NCBI GenBank assembly: GCA_946537885.1
Contig: CAMNGC010000009.1
Coordinates: 21,843 to 85,842, forward strand
Direction of reading: 5' to 3'
Source of the DNA: an uncultured Clostridia bacterium
Lineage (GTDB): Bacteria > Bacillota > Clostridia > Saccharofermentanales > Saccharofermentanaceae
Length of the DNA stretch: 64,000 nt
Under the pieces are notes generated by a model. The model ran no database searches and was not told the DNA's origin. It saw only the letters and a program-made list of their open reading frames with translations. The number at the start of each line of letters is the position of its first letter. Positions within the stretch are counted from its first letter, which is position 1. This document shows, one piece after another, positions 1 to 9,265 of this stretch. Made by a program: the position numbers and the translations under genes.

Positions 1-1
1 C

Positions 2-418
2 CTCTACATCACTACCGATGACGGTTCCTATGTCCGTAAGGGCCTTGTTACTGAAGTGATAAGCGATCTGGTTGAGAAGGAAGGCAAGAAATATGATCTG
101 TGCGTTTCCATCGGACCGATGATCATGATGAAGTTCTGCGTAATGACTACGAAGAAGTACGATATTCCTACCATCGTCAGTATGAATCCGATCATGGTAG
201 ACGGTACCGGAATGTGCGGCGCATGTCGTCTTACGGTAGGTGACGAAGTAAAGTTTGCTTGCATAGACGGTCCCGAGTTTGACGGATTCAAGGTTGATTT
301 CAATGAGGCTATGGAGAGAATGAAGCTCTATAAGACCGAAGAAGGAAGACGCCTGCTGGAACTCCGCGAGGGTGATACACACCATGGCGGATGCGGAAAC
401 TGCGGAGGTGATAACTAA
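2..418 (+). CDS. NfnA/SudB-like ferredoxin-NADP+ reductase subunit alpha (FAD/[2Fe-2S]), 5' end outside window
   Basis: Frame open from position 2 (LYITTDDGSYVRKGLVTEVISDL...); DGTGMCGACRLTVGDEVKFACIDGPEFDG is typical of the NfnA/SudB [2Fe-2S] region; stop overlaps the start of the GltD-like gene. Confidence 0.88.
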   Translation, partial: LYITTDDGSYVRKGLVTEVISDLVEKEGKKYDLCVSIGPMIMMKFCVMTTKKYDIPTIVSMNPIMVDGTGMCGACRLTVGDEVKFACIDGPEFDGFKVDFNEAMERMKLYKTEEGRRLLELREGDTHHGGCGNCGGDN

Positions 419-1809
419 TGGCTGCACCCGGATTTGAGAGAGTAGCGATCAGCGAGCAGGAGCCCGCTGTCAGAGCAAAGAATTTCGATGAGGTATGTCT
501 CGGTTATACTGAGGAAGAAGCTGTTGTTGAGGCTGCAAGATGTCTTAACTGCAAGAATCCCCGTTGTGTGCAGGGCTGCCCGGTTAAGATCGATATACCT
601 GCTTTTATCACGGCTGTTAAGGAGCGCGACTTTAAGGGCGCATATGACAAGATTTCTGAGTCCAGTGCGTTGCCGGCCGTCTGCGGGCGTGTTTGTCCTC
701 AGGAGACTCAGTGCGAGGCTCTCTGTGTAAGAGGTATTAAGGGCGACGCGGTCGCTATTGGTAAACTGGAACGTTTTGTAGCGGATCGTGCGCGCGAAGA
801 AGGTATTAAGCCCTCGAAGACTGCCGAGAGCAACGGTCATAAGGTTGCTGTTGTAGGCTCAGGCCCTGCAGGTCTTACTTGTGCCGGCGATCTGGCTAAG
901 ATGGGATATGAGGTTACGATTTTCGAGGCGCTTCATGAAGCCGGCGGAGTACTGACTTACGGTATTCCGGAGTTCCGTCTTCCTAAGGATACAGTTGTTG
1001 CTTCCGAGATCGAGAATGTCAAGTCTCTTGGTGTTAAGATCGAGACCAATGTTGTTATCGGAAAGTCCGTTACCATTGACGAGCTGATGGAGGATGAGGG
1101 ATTTGAGGCTGTATTTATCGGCTCCGGTGCCGGGCTTCCCATGTTCATGAAGATCCCCGGTGAGAATGCCAAGGGCGTTTTCTCCGCTAATGAATATCTT
1201 ACGAGAAGCAATCTTATGAAGGCTTTCCGTCCCGATTCCGACACGCCTATCTTCCGTCCTGCCAAGGTCGCAGTCGTAGGAGGCGGTAATGTAGCGATGG
1301 ATGCTGCCAGAACGGCTCTCAGGCTTGGCGCCGAGGTCACCATCGTTTACAGAAGAAGTGAAGCTGAACTGCCTGCCCGTGTGGAGGAAGTCCATCACGC
1401 CAAGGAAGAGGGCATCAAGTTCGAGTTCCTTACGAATCCTGTTGAGATCCTTGAGAACGAGGAGCATTTCGTAAGAGCAATGAAATGCGTAAGGATGGAA
1501 CTGGGTGAGCCTGATGCTTCCGGCAGACGCCGCCCGGTAGCGATCGAGGGATCTGAATTCGAGCTTGAGACAGATGCCGTTATCATGGCTCTGGGTACAT
1601 CTCCTAACCCCCTGATCTCATCTACTACCAAGGGACTCGAGACAAATAAGTGGAAATGTATCGTTGCTGATGAAGAGACCGGTGCTACTACAAAGGAAGG
1701 TGTCTATGCCGGCGGCGATGCCGTAACAGGAGCTGCCACGGTTATTCTTGCAATGGGCGCCGGCAAAGCTGCAGCTAAGGGTATCGACGACTATTTTAAG
1801 AATAAATAA
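418..1809 (+). CDS. NfnB/GltA-like NADPH-dependent glutamate synthase small-subunit family oxidoreductase
   Basis: 463 aa; N-terminal Cys-rich 4Fe-4S segments, two Rossmann motifs (VAVVGSGPAGLTCA, VAVVGGGNVAMDAAR). Confidence 0.92.
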   Translation: MAAPGFERVAISEQEPAVRAKNFDEVCLGYTEEEAVVEAARCLNCKNPRCVQGCPVKIDIPAFITAVKERDFKGAYDKISESSALPAVCGRVCPQETQCEALCVRGIKGDAVAIGKLERFVADRAREEGIKPSKTAESNGHKVAVVGSGPAGLTCAGDLAKMGYEVTIFEALHEAGGVLTYGIPEFRLPKDTVVASEIENVKSLGVKIETNVVIGKSVTIDELMEDEGFEAVFIGSGAGLPMFMKIPGENAKGVFSANEYLTRSNLMKAFRPDSDTPIFRPAKVAVVGGGNVAMDAARTALRLGAEVTIVYRRSEAELPARVEEVHHAKEEGIKFEFLTNPVEILENEEHFVRAMKCVRMELGEPDASGRRRPVAIEGSEFELETDAVIMALGTSPNPLISSTTKGLETNKWKCIVADEETGATTKEGVYAGGDAVTGAATVILAMGAGKAAAKGIDDYFKNK

Positions 1810-1840
1810 ATCTGACAGCTATAGTCACTATCGATGTCAT

Positions 1841-1878
1841 AAAAGAACCGAAGACATAAAGTGCTTCGGTTCTTTTTT
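1841..1878 (+). terminator. Rho-independent terminator after the NfnB-like gene
   Basis: AAAGAACCGAAG-N9-CTTCGGTTCTTTTTT. Confidence 0.85.
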
Positions 1879-1989
1879 GTCCTGTCACATGTGACTATTA
1901 TTTGTCACTTTACACTGTGTTATCGAAAACATATACTATATTCACAGATAGTAAGAATTCCAGATCCTAGTCTTATAGGAGATATCCGT

Positions 1990-4332
1990 ATGAAAAAAGC
2001 ATTTGCGCTCGTGATGGTTCTTGTTCTTATAACTCTCCCGCTGCTGTCTTGTAAAAGAAATGACGAGGAGACTGCCTCAAAGAAGGGAAGAGTGATCAAG
2101 GCAGATGATCCATGGTATGAAGTTGAACAGATCGATTTTGATAAAGAATACTTTGACCGTATCGGCTATGGAGATCAGGATTACACTTATGTACAGAGCG
2201 ATATTATAGGACAAGTCGGGGAAAATTGGCTCATACACCTGACTCTGTCGCCTGCAGATAATAGTGAGGCTATAGATCTTCTCGAACTTTATAGCTCTGA
2301 CGGTTCCCTGATAAGAACTCTGGATTGTGGTGAATTGCATGTTCAGAACTTGGCAGGTATGACTGATATGGGTTGGTATCCGCAGACTATTCTCATAACT
2401 GACGAATCGATCACATATCAGTTTAATGACGGAATAGTTCTTGAGATAAGTCCCGATCTGACTTATATGATCGATTGTAGGCAGCCGTCCGAATATCAGT
2501 CAGACTTTCTGGAATACATGGGAGAAGTAAGTTTTGACAATATGAGCATAAGCAAGTATTGGGCTTCCGGGAGCAGTAATTCCACAGTGCTTAAGATCGT
2601 GAATGATGACGGCGAGACAGTAACTGCCGACCTCAGGGAGGATTTTCCCTATGATGTTATAGAGCCATATGAAGTAATGCCCTATCATGCCGGAGAGATG
2701 ACATATATACTGCTGGCATCGAGCAACGGCTTCTATAAGATCGATCCCTATTCGGGAAAAGCAAGTTATATGGATGCTTCTTCATTTTCATGGCTGGATG
2801 GTTATGATACTTCTGATCTTGTATATATCGAAGGAGAAGGATGTTTTCTTATGGACACTTCCGGTATTTACAGGGTGGATGTGGACCAGGCAAGTGTAAG
2901 TGAGTATTTCCTTTTCGATGAGTGTAACATCAACAGATACTTGCTGGAGACGCTTGAGCCGTACTATGTAAGCGATACGACTATAATCCTTAAGACTCCG
3001 GCCGATTGGTTTTATTCCGATCAGATTTCATCTGTTGTGACTCTGACAAAATGCGAGACAAATCCGAATGCCGGCAAGACCGTGATTACGATCGGAGGTT
3101 ATTTGTCGGGTGACATATATGAAGCAATAAGGCTGTTTAACGAGAGCGACAGCGGTTGCTTCATAGTTCCTGATGATCGATATTACTACACTGATTATCT
3201 TGATATTCCCGAAGATGTGGATGCATTTGACAGCGGAATATACTACACTCAGGCTGAATCTAAGATGAGCGACCGATTGGCGGTCGACCTGATAAGCGGG
3301 GAGGGGCCGGATCTTTTCTACGGAGCTTCATCTTATCCTCAGCTGATGAACTCGGATCTTTTTATCGATCTTAACGGGAAAGTTGAGACCGATGATTTAT
3401 GGACTAATATCGTGGCAGCATACGAGTCCGATGACGGATGCCTTTACAGCATACCTTTGTCCTTTGATCTGAATGTCATTCTGACAAGCGCCGAAGGCTA
3501 TGGAAATGAGCTCTATGGTATGAGCTTAGATGATTATTCAAGATTTACCGATGAAGTTATGAACGGCAAGAATATTCTGACCTATAACAGGTTGAATTTC
3601 ATCAAGATCATTTTGCCTTCGGTAATCGACTATTGTATCTCGTCTGACGGTAAAGTCGACTTCAATAATGATGCCTTCAGAACACTTTGCGAATACACGA
3701 ATGAGAATATTCATGATACGTCATGGTCTGATCAATCCGGCAATTCTCAGGCGGAATATGTCTATATTACAGCTTTAGGAGCCTATCTTGATTATGCATC
3801 CTATAATATGATGGATCCGATGACGGCTACGCTTCTGGCGACTCCGTCTTACGATGCATCCGGTATAAGGATCAGTCCTTCGGGCGACTCGATCTCGGTA
3901 AGTGCCGTCAATTCGGATGTTGACGGGGCTGTCCGTTTTGTCGAGTTCCTTCTGTCCTATGATCTGCAGATGATACACGCATCCCGATCTGTCGTGGGGG
4001 ATGATCGGGGCCGTAATCTTATTAACATAAGCGCTTTCGAGGATTCTGCAAAAATGGCCATAGATTCATATAATTCCGAGTGTGATTATTACTTAGAGAT
4101 GATGGGTGACGATGCGATCTATAACGGCGTGCCGTCTGTAAAGGTTGATGAGACGGCGCTGACACGCTATGAGGATATCATCAGGACGATAACTGACAAC
4201 AGTTCGGTAGATCCGGCAATAGATGTTATTGTCTATGAGGAGCTGCAGGCTTATTTTGAGGGGCAGAAGACTCTTGATGAGGTAATATCCATTATTAATA
4301 ACAGGGCTCAGCTGGTGATGGACGAGCGATGA
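1990..4332 (+). CDS. Large extracellular solute-binding-like lipoprotein
   Basis: ORF 1861..4332; likely start ATG 1990 (MKKAFALVMVLVLITLPLLSCKR, lipobox); C-terminal half resembles ABC extracellular substrate-binding proteins. Confidence 0.7.
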   Translation: MKKAFALVMVLVLITLPLLSCKRNDEETASKKGRVIKADDPWYEVEQIDFDKEYFDRIGYGDQDYTYVQSDIIGQVGENWLIHLTLSPADNSEAIDLLELYSSDGSLIRTLDCGELHVQNLAGMTDMGWYPQTILITDESITYQFNDGIVLEISPDLTYMIDCRQPSEYQSDFLEYMGEVSFDNMSISKYWASGSSNSTVLKIVNDDGETVTADLREDFPYDVIEPYEVMPYHAGEMTYILLASSNGFYKIDPYSGKASYMDASSFSWLDGYDTSDLVYIEGEGCFLMDTSGIYRVDVDQASVSEYFLFDECNINRYLLETLEPYYVSDTTIILKTPADWFYSDQISSVVTLTKCETNPNAGKTVITIGGYLSGDIYEAIRLFNESDSGCFIVPDDRYYYTDYLDIPEDVDAFDSGIYYTQAESKMSDRLAVDLISGEGPDLFYGASSYPQLMNSDLFIDLNGKVETDDLWTNIVAAYESDDGCLYSIPLSFDLNVILTSAEGYGNELYGMSLDDYSRFTDEVMNGKNILTYNRLNFIKIILPSVIDYCISSDGKVDFNNDAFRTLCEYTNENIHDTSWSDQSGNSQAEYVYITALGAYLDYASYNMMDPMTATLLATPSYDASGIRISPSGDSISVSAVNSDVDGAVRFVEFLLSYDLQMIHASRSVVGDDRGRNLINISAFEDSAKMAIDSYNSECDYYLEMMGDDAIYNGVPSVKVDETALTRYEDIIRTITDNSSVDPAIDVIVYEELQAYFEGQKTLDEVISIINNRAQLVMDER

Positions 4333-4443
4333 TCTTGAAATAAAGATATGACCGCAGTCACTTTTCCGGGTCATGATCTAAAGATACTATTTAGTCATGA
4401 TCGATGATAAGGCGAGACCTTATCAGGAAAGGAAAAGTAAAAT

Positions 4444-5598
4444 ATGTCAAGATTATCGGCGCTTAAATATGTTGCCAATAATAAGAGATCGGTCGGAACG
4501 ATGTTGCTGGCTTTCGCGATATCTTTCATGACTATTTATCTGATCTACTCAATATTAATCTGCACGGTGATTAGTGATAAGGTCATAACGGAGGAGTTAC
4601 CGAGATATACCACATATCTGGATATGTCCGATAAGTCACTCGGAGTTCACCGTGAAGATTATGAATCCTCTGACGACTATAATGAGGCTCTACGGCAGAA
4701 GCGAGAGGAACTGTGCACGAAACTTAAAACGATCGACGGTGTAGATGATGCCTACTATACACAGGTCCTGATGGCAAAGTATCAGGCTATCATGGGGATG
4801 ATCATGTATGAGTTCCCCTTGGTTGAACTTGATAAAGTAGAGCCTTATATGGAGCATCTTGATGCGGAGCTGGTCAAAGGCAGACTTCCTGAGGGAGATG
4901 GAGAGATCGTTGTTGACAGTGTTCTGATGAAGAATCAGAAGTATAAGATTGGCGACTGGTATTATGAAGATTCCTACGGACAGACATTCACAATCGTCGG
5001 TGTTATGGATGCACCATATCCCACCTGTATCGGTACACCGATGGCTTATACCAATTCCGGCTGGTACACAGTGATCCTTAATGATGCTGATCATGCATAT
5101 GTTGAAGAACTTCTTAAAGAGATCGGCATGGAACTCAAACCTGAAGATGATTTTTATGATAAATCGACCTATGAGGAGGCAATGAACGAGATCAGCGGGA
5201 TCATGGACGGGGTCAATATGGCCATAATGGGGGTAGTCGTCATTTTTACGGCATTCTCGGTCTTTATTGCTTATATTTCCCTCATGCGTAACAGGATAAG
5301 CGAATACTGTCTGTACGCCTCCATAGGATACAGCAGGAGCGATATTTATGGCATGATGATAAGGGAAATGCTGATAATAATAGGAGGCGGAATTGTGCTC
5401 GGATCGGGCCTGGCTTTGCTGGGGAGCTGTTTACTGAAGGTCTGCGCAATGGAGCCGCTTGGGCTTATCGGTTACATATGGTACGGTGATCAGTTCTTAA
5501 AGATAATCGCAGCCTTCGTTCTTGTCATAGGCATCCTTCAGATCCCGATACTGGTAACGATGAGCAAGATTAAGACTATTGACGCTATAGAAGATTGA
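4444..5598 (+). CDS. FtsX-like ABC transporter permease
   Basis: N-terminal TM, large extracytoplasmic region, three C-terminal TMs; adjacent to ATPase. Confidence 0.85.
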   Translation: MSRLSALKYVANNKRSVGTMLLAFAISFMTIYLIYSILICTVISDKVITEELPRYTTYLDMSDKSLGVHREDYESSDDYNEALRQKREELCTKLKTIDGVDDAYYTQVLMAKYQAIMGMIMYEFPLVELDKVEPYMEHLDAELVKGRLPEGDGEIVVDSVLMKNQKYKIGDWYYEDSYGQTFTIVGVMDAPYPTCIGTPMAYTNSGWYTVILNDADHAYVEELLKEIGMELKPEDDFYDKSTYEEAMNEISGIMDGVNMAIMGVVVIFTAFSVFIAYISLMRNRISEYCLYASIGYSRSDIYGMMIREMLIIIGGGIVLGSGLALLGSCLLKVCAMEPLGLIGYIWYGDQFLKIIAAFVLVIGILQIPILVTMSKIKTIDAIED

Positions 5599-5615
5599 TA
5601 TAAGGAGTATCGAAA

Positions 5616-6284
5616 ATGTTTAAGATCAAAAATATCAGCATGATATACGACATGAATACCGATGAGAAGCTCTACGCGTTAGGAGGCTTCGATCTGGATC
5701 TTCCTGATAAGGGACTGGTAGGTGTTATAGGACCTTCGGGAAGCGGCAAGAGCACTTTAATGTACTGTCTGTCAACTCTCAAGGAGCCTACGGAAGGCTC
5801 AGTTGAGTATAACGGCAGGGATCTGACGAAGATCACTTCCTCCGAGAGAGAGCATCTCAGAAGAAGCGAGTTCGGATTTGTATTCCAGAAGCATTACTTG
5901 GTGCCTTATATGAGCGCTGTGGATAATGTGATGGTAGCAGGCCTGGGCAAAGATCCGGAGGTCAGGAAAAAGGCAGAAGAGTGCCTTCAAAGACTCGGAC
6001 TTGAGCAGCGCGAGTTCAAAAAGAAGCCGGCGAAGCTGTCCGGCGGCCAGTGCCAGAGAGTTGCGATCGCCAGGGCTATGATAAATGATCCGAAAGTTGT
6101 TTTCGCCGATGAGCCAACTGCATCTCTTGACCATGTGAATGCATTTAATGTAATGAAGATACTGAGAGAATATTCCCGTGACAGGCTCGTTATAGTAGTA
6201 ACCCATGACAGGAGCATCCTCGAGGGAGCGGATATGACAGTGGAACTCTGGGACGGAAACATCAGTAAGATCACAACAGCGTGA
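5616..6284 (+). CDS. ABC transporter ATP-binding protein (LolD/MacB type)
   Basis: Walker A GPSGSGKST, signature LSGGQCQRVAIARA, Walker B VVFADEPTASLD. Confidence 0.95.
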   Translation: MFKIKNISMIYDMNTDEKLYALGGFDLDLPDKGLVGVIGPSGSGKSTLMYCLSTLKEPTEGSVEYNGRDLTKITSSEREHLRRSEFGFVFQKHYLVPYMSAVDNVMVAGLGKDPEVRKKAEECLQRLGLEQREFKKKPAKLSGGQCQRVAIARAMINDPKVVFADEPTASLDHVNAFNVMKILREYSRDRLVIVVTHDRSILEGADMTVELWDGNISKITTA

Positions 6285-6302
6285 CAGGCAGGAGATTAAT
6301 AT

Positions 6303-7397
6303 ATGAAACCTTTATCGGCTTTTAATTATATACGCGCCAACAAGGGAAGATCAGCGATAGTGATCTTTATGCTATTCATGACGATACTGGCTTCCTTCGC
6401 AGGTAACTATATCGCGAGTGTAGACTGGTATTGGGCGAAGGCCATAGAATATGACAAAGAGGCGGTTTTAATCTCGGGCCTGTCCGTGGACGAGGAATTT
6501 GAAGATTATGAAGCAGTCATAGAGGACCTTGAGGCAGATGAAGACCTGACAGTATTACAAAGATCTTCTTACGGATATAGCGGGATCGAATGGATGTGTA
6601 CCATGGGATTTGAGATGGGATCATCATCGTTTGTTTTCGATAATAAGGATGATCTGAAGACCTTTTTCGATCATGTCGGAGTAGAATGTGATTACAGCAA
6701 TATCCATGACAAAAGTGTTGTTATGAGCCGGGCTCTGGCAAGGAACAACGATCTTGAATTAGGTGATGTTGTGGATTACAGCGTTAATCATAATATCTCC
6801 GGTGAATATACTCTGGATGCTCTTATTGATGATGACAGCTTTATCGTTTTTTATGTCGAGAGCAGACCCAATAACAATTATCGTGCTTATATCATGAGTG
6901 AGACGATGAGCGGAGACGAGTTAAGATCTCATATCAGGAGCGTCATCGGAGATCGTAAGGTCAAGATCGAGAGATCTGTTGAAGAGGAAATGTCGGAGGA
7001 GCTTTCCATATTCTACATAATGTTCTTCCTCGGAGTCGTCCTTCTGTCCGTTATGTTGGCAGTTACCGTAAACTCCGTTCTCACCGGACACTATATCAAG
7101 AGGACTTACGAGTTCGGTGTCTATAGAGCCATCGGTCTGTCAAAGAGAAATATCCGTAGAAAGGTCTTTTGTGAGATAATGACAATGGATATCATCGCGA
7201 TCGTGATAGCTGCCACTATGGTGTTGCTTGTTACATTCCTGTTGAACGAGCTGCTGTATCTGCCTAAGGGACAGTACCTGCCGTATTTCTCCGGAATGGG
7301 ACTTGCGGGAGCGGCAATATCGAATCTGCTGGTCATCATTCCGACCATCATCTTTAAGGGACGGAAAATGGCAAAGGCTGATGTGACGGAATTCTGA
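6303..7397 (+). CDS. FtsX-like ABC transporter permease
   Basis: TM/ECD/3TM topology; follows the ATPase. Confidence 0.85.
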   Translation: MKPLSAFNYIRANKGRSAIVIFMLFMTILASFAGNYIASVDWYWAKAIEYDKEAVLISGLSVDEEFEDYEAVIEDLEADEDLTVLQRSSYGYSGIEWMCTMGFEMGSSSFVFDNKDDLKTFFDHVGVECDYSNIHDKSVVMSRALARNNDLELGDVVDYSVNHNISGEYTLDALIDDDSFIVFYVESRPNNNYRAYIMSETMSGDELRSHIRSVIGDRKVKIERSVEEEMSEELSIFYIMFFLGVVLLSVMLAVTVNSVLTGHYIKRTYEFGVYRAIGLSKRNIRRKVFCEIMTMDIIAIVIAATMVLLVTFLLNELLYLPKGQYLPYFSGMGLAGAAISNLLVIIPTIIFKGRKMAKADVTEF

Positions 7398-7415
7398 TAT
7401 CCTCGGAGGAAATAT

Positions 7416-8621
7416 TTGGCAATAGCGATAATAACAGATGCCATTTTGATGCTGATAACGCTCGCAGCCGTCATAACGTCAGGAGAGTCCTATCTGACGA
7501 TGCTGGCTGCGGGCTGCATGCTTGTGTTGGTAACAGCCCGCTTTATGAAGGTACAGTCAGAGCCGGAATCACGAAGTCCCTCTGTGATCGCCGGTCTGAT
7601 CTTATGCTATATTGTCGGGGCAGCCTTTGCGATCTTAAGCGGAAGTTTTATCGGTTTTGTTGTCTTTGCATGTATTCCTTATGTTCCCGCCATTTTTGTT
7701 TTTGTCCCGGCTTGTCTGAGCTATGTGATAATGAGGCTGGCGAGCGGCCATATCGGAGAGCGCAGTATCGCTTTGATGATGCTCGAACTGATATTGATCA
7801 TCTCCCTGATAAGCCTTGTCCTGCTGATAAGATATGTGGTAAACAGGGCGCATAATAAGCAGGAAGAAGATAGTCGTAAACTTATGAAGGCCGGGATCAG
7901 CGAGCTTCATGAGAGAAAGCGTAATCAGGAGCTCCTTGCTTCGAATGTATATGCTGAGAAAAATGCCCGCCTGATCGAACGTGAGAATATAAGCCGTAAT
8001 ATCCACAATAGCGTCGGTCATTCGATCACGGCTGCGATAATGACATTGGATGCTGCGGATATGCTTTACGAGAAGGATCCCGAAGCGGCGCGCGTCAAGA
8101 TGAATGACGCGGGAGTCAGGATAAGAAGCAGTCTTGAGTCGATCAGGAGTGCCGTCAGGGCTCTGGATGAAGAGTCGGATGACAGATCGATAAAGGATTT
8201 TATCTGCTATGTGGACAATATCATTGACAATTTCACGATGGATACGGCCATTAGGGTGAATAAGGTCTATAACTTTTTCGCTGAGGATATGATACTCCCC
8301 GGCCAGCATGCCGAATTCATGACAGGAGTCCTTCAGGAACTTCTGACTAACGGGATCAAGCATGGTTCAGCGACAGAATTCACGGTAGTTCTCGAAGGTG
8401 ATTCCGGGCATATCAAAATGGATGTCGAAGATAACGGTAAAAGCGGCTTTAACGAGGGGAACAGTCAGGAGCTTATCGAAAAAGGCTTCGGACTAAAGAA
8501 GATAATCGCCTATGTTGAACGATATGGTGGAAGCGCGTCCTTTAAGAATGAAGAGGGCAGGGGCTTTAAGGCACAGGTGGAGATAGCCTGGGTATGTAAA
8601 GATAAGGAGCAGGAGGAATAG
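7416..8621 (+). CDS. NarL-group sensor histidine kinase (HisKA_3-like), TTG start
   Basis: Multi-TM N-terminus, ENISRNIHNSVGHSITAAIM H-box, HATPase-like C-terminus; RBS GGAGGAAA before TTG. Confidence 0.85.
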   Translation: MAIAIITDAILMLITLAAVITSGESYLTMLAAGCMLVLVTARFMKVQSEPESRSPSVIAGLILCYIVGAAFAILSGSFIGFVVFACIPYVPAIFVFVPACLSYVIMRLASGHIGERSIALMMLELILIISLISLVLLIRYVVNRAHNKQEEDSRKLMKAGISELHERKRNQELLASNVYAEKNARLIERENISRNIHNSVGHSITAAIMTLDAADMLYEKDPEAARVKMNDAGVRIRSSLESIRSAVRALDEESDDRSIKDFICYVDNIIDNFTMDTAIRVNKVYNFFAEDMILPGQHAEFMTGVLQELLTNGIKHGSATEFTVVLEGDSGHIKMDVEDNGKSGFNEGNSQELIEKGFGLKKIIAYVERYGGSASFKNEEGRGFKAQVEIAWVCKDKEQEE

Positions 8622-8622
8622 G

Positions 8623-9243
8623 ATGTATAGAGTAATGCTTGTAGACGATGAGGATATGCTGCTTGACAGCCTTGAGATCATCCTCTCGCTGAAAGATATG
8701 ATCATAGCGGGAAAGGCCCACGACGGTATGGAAGCCTTGGCTGTCATGGCCGAGAAAGAATGTGATATTGCCCTGGTCGATCTGAATATGAAGGGTATGG
8801 GAGGCATAGAGCTGATCAGCCGCATCCGCGAACTCTATCCCAAGGTAAAGATCCTGGTCCTGACGACCTTTTATGACGATAAGAATATTACGGCCGCCAT
8901 AGGCAGAGGCGCAGACGGCTATCTGCTCAAGGACAGCGGCAAGGATTCGATCTACGGCGCGATCGAACAGATAATGAACGGTTCCAGCGTCCTGGATCCC
9001 AAGGTGGTCAAGCGCCTTACCAGTCTTATCAGCGCCGCCCCCGCTCATAATGATCCTGATATCATGAGCGAACTGTCTGAGCGCGAGAAGGAGATCGCGA
9101 CTCTTCTGGCAGAGGGCCTTAACAACAAGCAGATCGCGGCTAAGCTTTATGTCTCGGAAGGGACAGTCAAGAATTATATATCATCTATCTATGACAAGAC
9201 CGGTATCCACGACAGAGTCAAGTTGGCGATGCTGCTGAAGTGA
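8623..9243 (+). CDS. NarL/LuxR-family response regulator
   Basis: Receiver domain MLVDDEDMLL and C-terminal LuxR HTH LSEREKEIATLLAEGLNNKQIAAKLYVSEGTVKNYIS. Confidence 0.93.
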   Translation: MYRVMLVDDEDMLLDSLEIILSLKDMIIAGKAHDGMEALAVMAEKECDIALVDLNMKGMGGIELISRIRELYPKVKILVLTTFYDDKNITAAIGRGADGYLLKDSGKDSIYGAIEQIMNGSSVLDPKVVKRLTSLISAAPAHNDPDIMSELSEREKEIATLLAEGLNNKQIAAKLYVSEGTVKNYISSIYDKTGIHDRVKLAMLLK

Positions 9244-9265
9244 GGCGAATAAGCAGCGAAGGATC

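Noticed and set aside
415-840. Long antisense ORFs opposite strong CDSs (for example 415..840, 859..1467, 7635..8363, 15125..15862, 25102..26013, 52178..53080)
   Set aside because: They lie opposite well-supported genes, lack RBS and family signals, and have composition expected from the complement of coding DNA
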